Source: Microbacterium hydrocarbonoxydans
Lineage (GTDB): Bacteria; Actinomycetota; Actinomycetes; Actinomycetales; Microbacteriaceae
DNA: 64,000 nucleotides
Direction of reading: 5' to 3'
NCBI RefSeq assembly: GCF_904831005.1
Contig: NZ_LR882982.1
Coordinates: 2,728,001 to 2,792,000 of the forward strand
Shown in pieces: positions 40,342-49,204 of the stretch. Both the position numbers and the translations under genes were made by a program. Within the stretch, counting starts at the first letter, position 1; every line of letters begins with the position of its first letter. The notes below the pieces were generated by a model, which had not been told where the DNA came from, did not search any database, and saw nothing but the letters and a program-made list of their open reading frames with translations.

Positions 40342-42363
40342 GTGACCTCCCCCGCCGTCAAGACCCGCACGAGTCCCGCGTATCGCGTGATCGGACTCGC
40401 GATCCTGGCGGGCGCCGGCGTGATCGGCACGATCGTCGCCCTCGCGCTCGGCGGCGGGGCGGCCCCGCTGCTGCTGGGCGACCCCGGCCCGGCGGTGCGA
40501 TGGGCGATCCCGGTCGTCAAGCTGGCGATGAACATCTCGGGAGCTGCCATGCTCGGCTCGCTCGTGCTGGCGCTGTTCGCGCTGCGCAGCGAGCAGAAGT
40601 CCTTCGACATCGCTCTGAACACCGCCTCGATCGCGGCCGCGATCTTCACGGTGACAGCCGGCGTGAGCGCGTTCCTCGCACTGGTCGCCGCCTTCAACCC
40701 CCAGGTCAGCGCCGACCGTCAGTTCGGAGAACAGCTCGGCTTCTTCCTGCTGCAGACGGCGCTCGGCCAGTCCTGGCTGATCACGACGATCATGGGCTCC
40801 GTCATCACGGTGCTGGCGTTCGCGTGGCGCTCGTGGACGCCGACCCTGATCACGGCTCTGCTCGCCGCAGCATCCTTCCTCCCGCTGGCGACGCAGGGTC
40901 ACTCGGGTGATCTGGCCGGACACACGGTCGCGGTGAATTCGATCCTGCTGCACACCATCGGCGCGGCGGTCTGGCTCGGCGGGCTCATGCTCGTGGTCAT
41001 CCTGCGCGATCGCTCAGGCGTCGGCACCGCAGCACTCGTCAGCCGGTACTCGAGCCTCGCGATCGCGGCCTTCGCGGTGGTCGCCGTCTCGGGGCTCGCC
41101 CGGTCGGTGGTCGCGCTCGGCGACATCACCGATCTGCTGACGCCCTACGGCGGCATCCTGATCGCCAAGGCCGTGCTGCTCGTGGGAATGGGACTGCTCG
41201 GCGCCTGGTACCGCATCCGCCTGATCCCGCGTCTCGACGGCGCGAACGCGGCGCGCTGGTTCTGGATGCTGGTGCTGTGCGAGGTCGCGCTGATGGGTCT
41301 CGCCTCGGGCGCGGCGGCGGCCCTGGCCCGCACACCTCCGCCGACGGGCGAGGAGGCCGCGTTCGTGCAGACGCCGGCCGAGAACCTCACCCGGTCGGCG
41401 CTGCCGCCGGAGTTCACGATCGACCGCTGGTTCACGAGCTGGGACATCGACATCCTGTGGCTCGTGGCCGCCGGTTTCGGGCTGTTCCTCTATCTCGCCG
41501 GTGCGCGTCGACTGCGCAGACGCGGTGACCGCTGGCCGATCCACCGCACGATCTTCTGGGTGCTCGGCATGCTGCTGCTCGTCTGGGTGACCTGCGGGCC
41601 CATCAACGCGTACCAGGAGTACCTGTTCAGCGTGCACATGCTCGGGCACATGATGCTGTCGATGGCGATTCCGCTGCTGCTCGTCTCGGGAGCCCCGATC
41701 ACCCTGGCGCTGCGCGCCATCCACAAGCGCGACGACGGCACGCGTGGTGGACGCGAGTGGATCATGTGGGCGGTGCACTCGCCGTTCGCGAAGGTGGTCA
41801 CTCATCCGTTCGTCGCCGCCGGCATCTTCGTGCTGTCGCTGTGGGCGTTCTACTTCACCGACCTGGTGCGCTGGTCGATGTACGAGCATCTCGGGCACGA
41901 GTGGATGATCGCGCACTTCCTGATCTCGGGCTACCTGTTCGTGATGAGCCTGGTCGGTGCAGACCCGGTGCCGTACCGGCTGCCGTACGCCGGCCGCCTG
42001 ATCACGCTGATCGCCGTCATGGCGATGCACGCGTTCTTCGGCATGGCGATGATGATGCAGGAGGGTCTGCTCGTCGCGGACTGGTTCGGCTCGATGGGAC
42101 GCACCTGGGGGCCCGATCCGATGGACGACCAGTACATCGGCGGCGGCATCGCGTGGTCCATCGGCGAGATCCCGACGCTGATCCTCGCGATCACGGTCGC
42201 GATCCAGTGGAGTCGCAGCGACACCAAGCTGCAGAAGCGCAGCGATCGTCACGCCGACCGCACGGGCGAAGCCGAGCTCGAGGAGTACAACGCCCGACTC
42301 GCTGCCCTCGCCGATCGCGATCGCCGCGACGCCGAGCGAGAGGCCGAGCGCCAGACGCGCTGA
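40342..42363 (+). CDS. CopD-CtaG fusion, copper handling and cytochrome oxidase assembly
   Basis: 673 residues with many helices. Residues 1-335 match CopD (FLPLATQGHSGDLAGHTVAVNSILLHTIGAAVWLGGL), which moves copper across the membrane; residues 355-620 match CtaG/Caa3_CtaG (HMLGHMMLSMAIPLLLVSGAPI; FYFTDLVRWSMYEHLGHEWMIAHFLISGYLF), needed to build the CuB site of heme-copper oxidase. His-rich membrane motifs are intact. The fusion is usual in Actinobacteria. The tail is charged and coiled-coil-like. Confidence 0.92.
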   Translation: MTSPAVKTRTSPAYRVIGLAILAGAGVIGTIVALALGGGAAPLLLGDPGPAVRWAIPVVKLAMNISGAAMLGSLVLALFALRSEQKSFDIALNTASIAAAIFTVTAGVSAFLALVAAFNPQVSADRQFGEQLGFFLLQTALGQSWLITTIMGSVITVLAFAWRSWTPTLITALLAAASFLPLATQGHSGDLAGHTVAVNSILLHTIGAAVWLGGLMLVVILRDRSGVGTAALVSRYSSLAIAAFAVVAVSGLARSVVALGDITDLLTPYGGILIAKAVLLVGMGLLGAWYRIRLIPRLDGANAARWFWMLVLCEVALMGLASGAAAALARTPPPTGEEAAFVQTPAENLTRSALPPEFTIDRWFTSWDIDILWLVAAGFGLFLYLAGARRLRRRGDRWPIHRTIFWVLGMLLLVWVTCGPINAYQEYLFSVHMLGHMMLSMAIPLLLVSGAPITLALRAIHKRDDGTRGGREWIMWAVHSPFAKVVTHPFVAAGIFVLSLWAFYFTDLVRWSMYEHLGHEWMIAHFLISGYLFVMSLVGADPVPYRLPYAGRLITLIAVMAMHAFFGMAMMMQEGLLVADWFGSMGRTWGPDPMDDQYIGGGIAWSIGEIPTLILAITVAIQWSRSDTKLQKRSDRHADRTGEAELEEYNARLAALADRDRRDAEREAERQTR

Positions 42364-42378
42364 CCCGGCGCCACTGCC

Positions 42379-43452
42379 TCAGCCGACGGGTGGGGCCTGA
42401 TCCGGCGATCCGACCCGGATCGATGCCGATCCGTCGGGCAGGATCGTGACCGACCCGTTCACCTGGAAGGGGACGTCTTCGGCGATCGCCTGGACCTTGC
42501 CGTCGAACAGCGAACGGATCTCGACCTCGACGTGCGCCACGGCGTCGGTCGGCGGGATCTGCCAGTGACCGCCGTCGGGGGTGACCGTCACCTGAGGCTG
42601 CGCGGCGATCGACCACTGCGGCAGCGACGCGAGACGGTTCGACACCTCGAGGCCGAAGGGGCACGCGGTGGGCTGCAGCACCTCCTGCTCGGTGCAGGCC
42701 AGCAGGAACTCCTCGACGCGCTGCTGCACGACGGCGACGAACTCGTCGGTCGGCTCTGTCTGCAGGTCGACAGGAGTCGTGGCGAGGGGCGAGTCGGCGA
42801 GCACCCCCACTCCGGATGACTTCGAGATCGGGGTGTCGACGGTCACCGAGTACAGACCGGGCGTGAAGACGAGCATCGGCAGTGGGTCGAGAGGGGCGGC
42901 GTCGAGGCCGGCCACCGAGATCTGGCGGCGGTCGACCTCGAAACCGTTGACGGCGAATTGATCGGCCCCGCGCAGCGTGAGCTCGACCACGGCGAGGGGG
43001 CTGGCGGTGAAACGCCAGTTCGGGGTCACGCCGGCCCAGCCGTCCTGCGCGACGGTGAAGGTCGTGCGGCCCGCGTTGCCGCCCGCTCTGTACGAGACGG
43101 TGACGGCGGTCGTGTCGCCGTCGGGCTTCTCGGACACGACCTCGACGTCGGTGAGCGGGGCGAGTGCGGCATTGCGCAGCATCGCCTCGGATGCCGTGGG
43201 GTCGATGCCGGCGACCTCGAGCGTCTCGCGGTCCACGGCGACGCCCGGCACGCGCAGCGCATCGGCCGCGCGCCCTTCGGAGAGCAGGTCGAGGTAGCGC
43301 ACGACGAAGGCCGACGGTCCGTAGAACTGCTGGTAGAGAGTGGCCCCACCGGCTGCCAGGGCCGCCACGAGCATGATGCCGATGACGCACAGCATCGCGA
43401 GGTCGGCGATGAGCCGCGAGCGCCGCGGCGCGTTCGACTCGACTCGCTGCAT
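42379..43452 (-). CDS. Membrane-anchored extracytoplasmic protein, unknown
   Basis: 357 residues. A short positive N-terminus is followed by one helix (about 14-40, LIADLAMLCVIGIMLVAALAAGGAT), then a beta-rich extracytoplasmic part with repeated strands (VTVSYRAGGNAGRTTFTVAQDGWAGVTPNWRF; LTLRGADQFAVNGFEVDRRQISVAGL). No family motif recognised. Leaderless start: TAGACT (43459-43464, minus), 6 nt, ATG 43452. Divergent from the helicase gene. Confidence 0.8.
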   Translation of the reverse strand: MQRVESNAPRRSRLIADLAMLCVIGIMLVAALAAGGATLYQQFYGPSAFVVRYLDLLSEGRAADALRVPGVAVDRETLEVAGIDPTASEAMLRNAALAPLTDVEVVSEKPDGDTTAVTVSYRAGGNAGRTTFTVAQDGWAGVTPNWRFTASPLAVVELTLRGADQFAVNGFEVDRRQISVAGLDAAPLDPLPMLVFTPGLYSVTVDTPISKSSGVGVLADSPLATTPVDLQTEPTDEFVAVVQQRVEEFLLACTEQEVLQPTACPFGLEVSNRLASLPQWSIAAQPQVTVTPDGGHWQIPPTDAVAHVEVEIRSLFDGKVQAIAEDVPFQVNGSVTILPDGSASIRVGSPDQAPPVG

Positions 43453-43458
43453 GGCGTC

Positions 43459-43464
43459 AGTCTA
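43459..43464 (-). promoter_or_regulatory. -10 box of the membrane-anchored protein gene
   Basis: TAGACT on the minus strand, 6 nt before ATG 43452. It forms, with 43498-43503 on the + strand, a compact divergent pair. Confidence 0.65.
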
Positions 43465-43497
43465 GGAGTGCGTCCTGGGACGACGCCGAGCGCCACG

Positions 43498-43503
43498 TAG
43501 CAT
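43498..43503 (+). promoter_or_regulatory. -10 box of the Pif1-like helicase gene
   Basis: TAGCAT with 6 nt to GTG 43510; probable leaderless start. Confidence 0.65.
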
Positions 43504-43509
43504 GGAGAC

Positions 43510-44892
43510 GTGTCGCTTCCCGCCCTCTCAGACGAACAGCACGAGCTGTTCCGATTGATCGAGGACACCAGCGAGCACGTCTTCATCACGGGCCGCGCCG
43601 GCACGGGGAAATCGACTCTGCTGCAGTACTTCTCGTGGAACACGAAGAAGCAGATCGCGATCTGCGCACCCACCGGCGTCGCGGCGCTGAATGTCGAGGG
43701 GCAGACGATCCATTCGCTGTTCCGGCTGCCGATCGGCCTGATCGGCGATTCCGACATCGACCAGAACGACAACACGCGCCGCATCCTCAACGCGATCGAG
43801 ACTCTCGTGATCGACGAGATCTCGATGGTCAACGCCGACCTCATGGATGCGATCGACCGCTCGCTGCGCCAGGCGCGAGGCAAGCGCGGCATCCCGTTCG
43901 GGGGCGTGCAGATCGTCATGTTCGGCGATCCGTATCAGCTCGCACCCGTGCCGCCCCGAGGCGATGAGCTGCGCTACGTGAAGGATCACTACCGCTCGTT
44001 CTGGTTCTTCGACGCGAAGGTGTGGGCGGGCCCGTGGAAGGACGACGACGCGGATGCTCAGGAGGGCGACGGACTGTTCGTGGTCGACACCCGCGCCGAG
44101 CTGCACGTGCGGGAGCTGGTGCACATCCACCGCCAGTCGGACGACGGCTTCAAGGCGATGCTGAACGCCGTGCGCTACGGCCGGGTTACGGCCGAGATCG
44201 CCGGCGTGCTGAACACGCAGGGCGCCAGAACGCCCCCCGACCCCGAGCCCGGTGAGGTGCCGATGATCACGCTCGCCACGCGCAACGACATCGTGAACAG
44301 CATCAACAGCAGGCACCTCGCCGCGCTCCCCGGCAAGGAGCAGACGGCGAAGGCAGAGGTGAGCGGCGAGTTCGGCCGCGGGGAGGCGTCGCTGCCCGCC
44401 GAGCCCGAGCTCAAGCTCAAGATCGGTGCGCAGGTGATGTTCCTGCGCAACGACACCTCGATGTCGGGGGAGCCTCCCCGCTGGGTGAACGGCACGATCG
44501 GCACGGTGGTGCGCATCCTCGGTGAGACCGTGCGCGTCGAGATCGACGGTGACGAGGTCGACGTGGAGCCCGCGGTCTGGGAGCGGTTCCGCTACTCGTA
44601 CGAGCCGGCGACGAAGAAGCTCAGCCGTGACGTGGTCGCCGAGTTCACACAGTTCCCGCTGCGACTGGCATGGGCGGTGACGATCCACAAGTCCCAGGGC
44701 AAGACCTACGATCGGGCGATCATCGATCTGGGTTCCGGAGCATTCGCGCCAGGGCAGACCTATGTCGCGCTGTCGCGTCTGACCTCGATCGACGGGCTGT
44801 ACCTCTCGCGCGCGCTGCGGCCGAGCGACATCCGCGTCGACGAAGACGTGCGCCGCTTCATGCGCGCCGCCTGGCTCGCGGCGCAGTCCTGA
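43510..44892 (+). CDS. Pif1/RecD-like DNA helicase
   Basis: 460 residues, superfamily 1B helicase. Walker A GRAGTGKST (28-36), motif Ia CAPTGVAALN, Walker B LVIDEISM, motif III FGDPYQLAPV, and the C-terminal motifs VTIHKSQGKTYDR and YVALSRLTS. It lacks further domains, so it is a minimal Pif1-like enzyme that unwinds DNA 5' to 3', possibly in replication or repair. Followed by a cluster of repeats. Confidence 0.9.
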   Translation: MSLPALSDEQHELFRLIEDTSEHVFITGRAGTGKSTLLQYFSWNTKKQIAICAPTGVAALNVEGQTIHSLFRLPIGLIGDSDIDQNDNTRRILNAIETLVIDEISMVNADLMDAIDRSLRQARGKRGIPFGGVQIVMFGDPYQLAPVPPRGDELRYVKDHYRSFWFFDAKVWAGPWKDDDADAQEGDGLFVVDTRAELHVRELVHIHRQSDDGFKAMLNAVRYGRVTAEIAGVLNTQGARTPPDPEPGEVPMITLATRNDIVNSINSRHLAALPGKEQTAKAEVSGEFGRGEASLPAEPELKLKIGAQVMFLRNDTSMSGEPPRWVNGTIGTVVRILGETVRVEIDGDEVDVEPAVWERFRYSYEPATKKLSRDVVAEFTQFPLRLAWAVTIHKSQGKTYDRAIIDLGSGAFAPGQTYVALSRLTSIDGLYLSRALRPSDIRVDEDVRRFMRAAWLAAQS

Positions 44893-44910
44893 CGACAGGG
44901 CTGCGTCCCT

Positions 44911-45032
44911 CGGTCGTTGAGCGAGGGGGTGGGGGCGTTTCGTCTCGGTCGACTTCGTCGTCCTCGCTCAACGACCGAGCTCGGCCTCCCCGGTCGTTGA
45001 GCGAGGCCCGCGGAGCGGCCCGAGACGAAACG
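44911..45032. repeat. Repeat cluster after the helicase gene
   Basis: Forward head (44911-44930, CGGTCGTTGAGCGAGGGGGT), inverse unit (44935-44978) and a full forward unit (44991-45032, CGGTCGTTGAGCGAG to GAGACGAAACG). Same family as in the coding sequence at 34980. Confidence 0.8.
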
Positions 45033-45052
45033 TGGTGCGTCACGAGAATCGC

Positions 45053-45352
45053 TCAGCGAGCGGCGGCTCTGCGGAGCCTGTCGTTCACGCTCCACTGCCG
45101 CACGGCATCCACTCCTCCCTCGATGAATGCCAGCCGCTTCGCGTGGCTCCATCCCTGGAGCCGCTTCTCCCACGCGAACGCCTCGTCGATGCGCGCGTAC
45201 TCGCCGCTCCAGATGAGCTGCACCGGGAGGCGGCGTTTCGTGTAGGCGCTCCCCATCCCCTCCTCGTGCTGCACGAGTCGACGGCCGAGATCGCGCGTGC
45301 TTCCGACGTACAACGTGCCGTCCGCGCATCGGAGGATGTAGACGTAACCCAT
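45053..45352 (-). CDS. Small GIY-YIG nuclease-domain protein
   Basis: 99 residues, single GIY-YIG domain: GYVYILRCADGTLYVGSTRDLGRRLVQHEEG, with a conserved KLQGWSHAKRLAFIEG-like second half (EKRLQGWSHAKRLAFIEGG). These standalone domains are widespread, of uncertain role. It sits between two clusters of the same repeat family, 20-40 bp from each. Confidence 0.88.
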   Translation of the reverse strand: MGYVYILRCADGTLYVGSTRDLGRRLVQHEEGMGSAYTKRRLPVQLIWSGEYARIDEAFAWEKRLQGWSHAKRLAFIEGGVDAVRQWSVNDRLRRAAAR

Positions 45353-45389
45353 GCCCGGACGCTACACGCCGACTCCGACACCGGGGTGG

Positions 45390-45557
45390 GCGCGTTTCGT
45401 CTCGGTCGACTTCGTCGGCCTCGCTCCACGACCGAGGGGTGGGTAGGCGCGTTTCGTCTCGGTCGACTTCGTCGGCCTCGCTCAACGACCGGGGGGCGTC
45501 TCGGTCGACTTCGTCGGCCTCGCTCAACGACCGGGGGGCGTCTCGGTCGACGAGCGC
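45390..45557. repeat. Repeat cluster after the GIY-YIG gene
   Basis: Three or four inverse units in tandem: 45390-45433, 45448-45491, about 45497-45533, and a partial unit from 45538. Each reads GTTTCGTCTCGGTCGACTTC then GTCGGCCTCGCTCAACGACC, the later ones starting at GCGTCTCGGTCGAC. Read on the minus strand, the spurious frame would give RSLSEADEVDRDETR, close to the peptide encoded in 34980-36797. Confidence 0.8.
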
Positions 45558-45559
45558 GG

Positions 45560-46213
45560 TCAGGCGACGGCGGCCGTACGGGCCCTGTCGAGGTCTTCGA
45601 AGAGCTCGGTGTTGAAGCGGTAGGCGAGCAGCACCTCGCCGATCACGCGCTCACGCTCGGTGTCGTCCCACGGAGCGGCATCGAGCTGCTCGCGGTAGAC
45701 GTCTTTGAAGGCTGCCGGGTCGGCGATGTCGTCGAACAGGTAGAACCCGATGCCGTTCGTCTCGAAGCCGAACCGGCGCGCCATGACCCGGCCGATGAAG
45801 ACGCCGCCCGAGAGATCGCCGAGGTAGCGCGTGTAGTGGTGCGCGACGAAACCGCCGGCCCACGTCGCACCCACCTGGCGGATGCGCTCGACGTACCGCT
45901 GCGTGGTGGGCAGGGCGACGATGCGTTCGCGCCAGTCGGGGCCGAGCAGGAACCCGAGGTCGGCCTCGAGCGCGGGCAGGCGGGTCAGCTTGTCGCTGAG
46001 GAAGACCGAGGCCACCGGGTCGTGCCGCATGCGCTCACCGACCGACTCGAGCGCGTCGTAGATGAAGTAGTGCTGAGCCACCAGCGAGATGTAGTCCTCG
46101 CGCGAGCCCTCGCCCTTCAGCAGGTCGGACATGAAGCCCGCGCCCTCGCTGCGGGAGTGCGAGCTCGAGGAGCGCTCGCGGAGCGCGGCGGAGAAGGAGA
46201 GGATCTCGGACAT
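45560..46213 (-). CDS. hmuO: Heme oxygenase
   Basis: 217 residues of the bacterial HmuO type, degrading heme to biliverdin, iron and CO. The proximal His19 is in RSSSSHSRSEG and the distal helix motif RYLGDLSGGV is intact. Start ATG 46213, 6 nt after TACACT (minus). A DtxR-like iron box overlaps that promoter. The neighbour on the same strand is a DUF2470 heme-binding-like protein. Confidence 0.92.
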   Translation of the reverse strand: MSEILSFSAALRERSSSSHSRSEGAGFMSDLLKGEGSREDYISLVAQHYFIYDALESVGERMRHDPVASVFLSDKLTRLPALEADLGFLLGPDWRERIVALPTTQRYVERIRQVGATWAGGFVAHHYTRYLGDLSGGVFIGRVMARRFGFETNGIGFYLFDDIADPAAFKDVYREQLDAAPWDDTERERVIGEVLLAYRFNTELFEDLDRARTAAVA

Positions 46214-46218
46214 GACCC

Positions 46219-46237
46219 CAGTGTAAGGGTCACCTAA
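46219..46237 (-). promoter_or_regulatory. Candidate DtxR/IdeR iron box with hmuO -10 box
   Basis: TTAGGTGACCCTTACACTG on the minus strand matches about 11 of 19 positions of TTAGGTTAGGCTAACCTAA, with the left half TTAGGT perfect. The -10 TACACT (46220-46225, minus) is inside it, 6 nt before the ATG. Confidence 0.6.
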
Positions 46238-46286
46238 CTTTGACGGAACCCCTGTTTCCCCGGAGTCCACTCGTGCTGCGCGGCGA

Positions 46287-46598
46287 CTAGGCGTGCGGGC
46301 GCGGTTCGACGCCGAGCCGCTCGCAGGCGAGGTCGTACAGCGCGACGACCTCGCGACGCACAGCGGGACGCTCCGAGATCGCACCGCCGGGCCACTCGAC
46401 GCGGAGTTCCGACACCACTCCCTCCCGCGTGACGTGCCACACGCCGGCGTCGCCGTCGAGGCCCGTCATCACGGCGTCGGTGATCTCGTCTCGCTCGGGC
46501 GCGAACGCCCGCGCGATGAGCAGATTGTCATCGGCGTGGTCGCCGTTCATGTGGCGGAGGATCGCCGAGACGACCTCGTCCTCGAAGATGTGGGGCAT
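46287..46598 (-). CDS. DUF2470-domain protein, HugZ-like
   Basis: 103 residues (MPHIFEDEVVSAILRHMNGDHADDNLLIAR ... GVEPRPHA). Matches the C-terminal domain of HugZ-type heme utilisation proteins, with the NGDHADDN motif. Leaderless start: TAGGGT (46606-46611, minus), 7 nt, ATG 46598; the upstream ATG and GTG codons fall before the transcription start. Likely works in heme iron use with hmuO. Confidence 0.85.
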   Translation of the reverse strand: MPHIFEDEVVSAILRHMNGDHADDNLLIARAFAPERDEITDAVMTGLDGDAGVWHVTREGVVSELRVEWPGGAISERPAVRREVVALYDLACERLGVEPRPHA

Positions 46599-46605
46599 GG
46601 TCATC

Positions 46606-46611
46606 ACCCTA
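46606..46611 (-). promoter_or_regulatory. -10 box of the DUF2470 gene
   Basis: TAGGGT on the minus strand, 7 nt before ATG 46598. Confidence 0.55.
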
Positions 46612-46687
46612 CGGGCGGGGCTCCGATGCCGACTTTCAGGATCGGCGTTCTAGACTCGGGAGACACGTCTTCCGGGGGTACCCTTTC

Positions 46688-47980
46688 ATGCAGCTTCTCT
46701 CGTCGCGCAGGTTTCGCGCAGCAGCAGCCAGCGTCGCCGTGCTCGGGCTCTTCCTGACCGGATGCACGAGCGACACCACTTTCAGCTACACACCGAAGGC
46801 GCAGGTCGACGGGGCGCTTCCCGACGACACCGTCGCCGCCATGACGGATGCCGTCAACAACGCGATCACCTCTTCCGGTGCATCGGGTGCGGTCGTGGGC
46901 GTCTGGGTGCCGTGGAGCGGCAGCTGGGTCACCGGCGTCGGAACGCAGGATCCCGGCGGCGAGGGTGGGGAGATCAGCACCGACATGGCCTTCCGCATCG
47001 GTGACGTGACCCGTCTGATGACGTGCGACGTGCTCTACGCGCTGGTCGATGAGGACATCGTCGAGCTCGACGACAAGGTGCCCGACTACGTCTCGGGAGT
47101 CCCCGACCTCGAGGACATCACTCTGCTCGACCTGTGCAACGGCACGAGCGGCATCGGGTCGTCGGAGGAGATCGCCCAGGCTGCCTGGCGCAACACCCCC
47201 GAGCGCGTGTGGTCTCCGCTGGAGCTCGCGTCGTACGGATTGGGCGCCGAGCGCACGACGCCGCACACGACGTACCGTGGATCCGACGTGAACTACCTGC
47301 TGCTCGGCATGGCGCTCGAGCATGCCACGGGTCTCACCGCACCCGAGCTCATCTCGGAGTACGTCACCGAGCCGCTCGGCCTCGGCTCGACCTCTCTGCC
47401 GCGGGTCACCCCGGCGGCTCCGTCGACCGGGCCCGTCATGAACGGGCACTATCTGTCGGAGATCGAGGGCGGGTACGACTGCGCCGCCCCGATCGACATC
47501 ACCACGCTCTCCTCGAGCACCGGGTACACCGACTCGGGCGTCGTGTCGACCATCGAGGACCTCGGTCGCTACGCTCAGGCCGAGGCTGCTCAGGCGCTGC
47601 GCACACAGGAGGAGCCCGACCGCTACGGCGCTCCGCTCCCCGCCTACGAGGGTGCACCGTCATGGCTGCAGGCCACCGGCGGCGCGCTCGTGGTGGGCTC
47701 GCTCATCGGTCAGCAGGGGTGGACCCCGGGCTACGTCACGGCGGCCTACGCCGACCCCGCCACCGGTTTCACCGTCGCGGTGTCGCTGAACAACTCGACC
47801 ACGGGTGGCAACATCATCGGCAACCTCGCCTGGGAGCTCGCGGCCATCGCGTCGAAGGCTCCTGCCGCCGACGGGCAGACCGCTCCCGAGTTCGGCCTGC
47901 CGTTCACGGCGGAGCAGTACCACCAGGCGATCACGGACGCCGCCATCCCGTGCGTCGCGCCCGCGCCCGTCGAGGGCTGA
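46688..47980 (+). CDS. Beta-lactamase-like lipoprotein without catalytic residues
   Basis: 430 residues. Lipobox LTGC, Cys26. The fold follows class C beta-lactamase/serine hydrolases (AFRIGDVTRLMTCDVLYALVDEDIVELDDKV; LLDLCNGTSGIG; NYLLLGMALEHATG). The S-x-x-K motif is Asp106-x-x-Arg109, the Y-x-N motif is Gly198-Ser-Asp200, and the H-x-G region reads GQQGWTPGY. All three active-site motifs are changed, so it is probably a non-catalytic surface protein, perhaps a peptidoglycan or ligand binder. GGGGGT before ATG 46688; -10 TAGACT at 46651-46656. Confidence 0.85.
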   Translation: MQLLSSRRFRAAAASVAVLGLFLTGCTSDTTFSYTPKAQVDGALPDDTVAAMTDAVNNAITSSGASGAVVGVWVPWSGSWVTGVGTQDPGGEGGEISTDMAFRIGDVTRLMTCDVLYALVDEDIVELDDKVPDYVSGVPDLEDITLLDLCNGTSGIGSSEEIAQAAWRNTPERVWSPLELASYGLGAERTTPHTTYRGSDVNYLLLGMALEHATGLTAPELISEYVTEPLGLGSTSLPRVTPAAPSTGPVMNGHYLSEIEGGYDCAAPIDITTLSSSTGYTDSGVVSTIEDLGRYAQAEAAQALRTQEEPDRYGAPLPAYEGAPSWLQATGGALVVGSLIGQQGWTPGYVTAAYADPATGFTVAVSLNNSTTGGNIIGNLAWELAAIASKAPAADGQTAPEFGLPFTAEQYHQAITDAAIPCVAPAPVEG

Positions 47981-48031
47981 TCAGCCGGGCAGCCGATCGC
48001 CCGTTCGGCTGACACTCACGAGGGGGCACCG

Positions 48032-49048
48032 ATGGCGATCATCGACAACGCGATCTACGTCGACGGCGTCCGCACCGAGAATCCGCGCAACCTGAGCGAG
48101 ACCTTCGAGGCGCTGCGCGAGCGCGGCGGCCTGAGCTGGATCGGCCTGTACCGTCCGAGTGAGGCGGAGATCCGCGAAGTCGCCGACGAGTTCGGCATCC
48201 ATGCTCTCGTCGTCGAGGATGCGCTGTCGGGGCACCAACGATCGAAGCTCGAACGCTACGACGACGTGCTGTTCATGGTGCTCCGCTCGGCACGCTATCT
48301 CGATGCGACCGAAGAGGTCGAGTTCGGCGAGATCCATGTGCTCGTCGGCACGGATTTCGTGGTCACCATCCGGCACGCGGAATCGCCCGATCTCGCTCGG
48401 GTGCGGCGTCGTCTCGAGGGCGACCCCGCGCTGCTGAAGCTCGGGCCCGAGGCCGTGCTCTACGCGATCCTCGACGAGGTCGTCGACGAGTACGCCCCTG
48501 TTCTGGCGGGCCTCGAGAACGACATCGACGAGATCGAGAGCCAGCTCTTCGAGGACGAGGTCGACGCCACCCAGCGCATCTACGAGCTCGGCCGCGAGGT
48601 GATCGACTTCCAGCGGGCGGTGCAGCCGCTCGCGGGCATGCTCGACGCGTTGCTGCGCGGCTCGGCGAAGTACCAGGTCGACGAGGAGCTGCAGCGGTAT
48701 CTGCGCGACGTGCTCGATCACACCCTGCGCGTCTCGGAGCGGGCGAACACCTTCCGCACGGTGCTCGACAACGCCCTGACCGTCGAGTCGACGATCGTCG
48801 CACGACGGCAGAACGAGGAGATGCGACGGATGACGGAGCTCAGCATCCGTCAGAACGACGAGGTCAAGAAGATCTCGGGGTGGGCGGCGATCCTGTTCGC
48901 ACCGACACTCGTCGGCACCGTGTACGGCATGAACTTCGACCACATGCCCGAGCTGCACTGGACGCTCGGATACCCCATGGCCGTGGCGCTGATGGTGGGG
49001 ATGGGTTTCGGGCTCTACTGGGCGTTCAAGCGCAAGGGTTGGCTGTAG
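48032..49048 (+). CDS. corA: CorA-family magnesium/cobalt channel
   Basis: 338 residues. Long N-terminal cytoplasmic domain, a helix region (ENDIDEIESQLFEDEV; RQNEEMRRMTELSIRQNDEVKKISGWAAILFAPTLVGTVYGMNF) and two C-terminal membrane helices with the YGMNF signature between. Ends with KRKGWL. Start ATG 48032 with GAGGGGGC before it. Single gene. Confidence 0.94.
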   Translation: MAIIDNAIYVDGVRTENPRNLSETFEALRERGGLSWIGLYRPSEAEIREVADEFGIHALVVEDALSGHQRSKLERYDDVLFMVLRSARYLDATEEVEFGEIHVLVGTDFVVTIRHAESPDLARVRRRLEGDPALLKLGPEAVLYAILDEVVDEYAPVLAGLENDIDEIESQLFEDEVDATQRIYELGREVIDFQRAVQPLAGMLDALLRGSAKYQVDEELQRYLRDVLDHTLRVSERANTFRTVLDNALTVESTIVARRQNEEMRRMTELSIRQNDEVKKISGWAAILFAPTLVGTVYGMNFDHMPELHWTLGYPMAVALMVGMGFGLYWAFKRKGWL

Positions 49049-49110
49049 CCGTCTGATCTCGGGCACGCCGAACGTCGCCCAGGTCGATTGTCGCGATTTC
49101 ACGAGTAAAG

Positions 49111-49124
49111 TGCAACTAGTTACA
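49111..49124. promoter_or_regulatory. LacI-type operator before the polysaccharide locus
   Basis: TGCAACTAGTTACA, a near-perfect palindrome with core AACTAGTT (49114-49121). The same core precedes lacI at 63763-63770. It lies 81 bp before the binding protein start. Confidence 0.7.
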
Positions 49125-49204
49125 GAAAGTGCTTGGAAACCGCTATCCCGTCGGCTACCGTCGGTGTAGCCGACGAGAGTCCGGCACGAATCAAGGGAGA
49201 TCAC

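Noticed and set aside
44911..45557. CRISPR array
   Set aside because: The repeats are long, in both orientations and without spacers of regular length.
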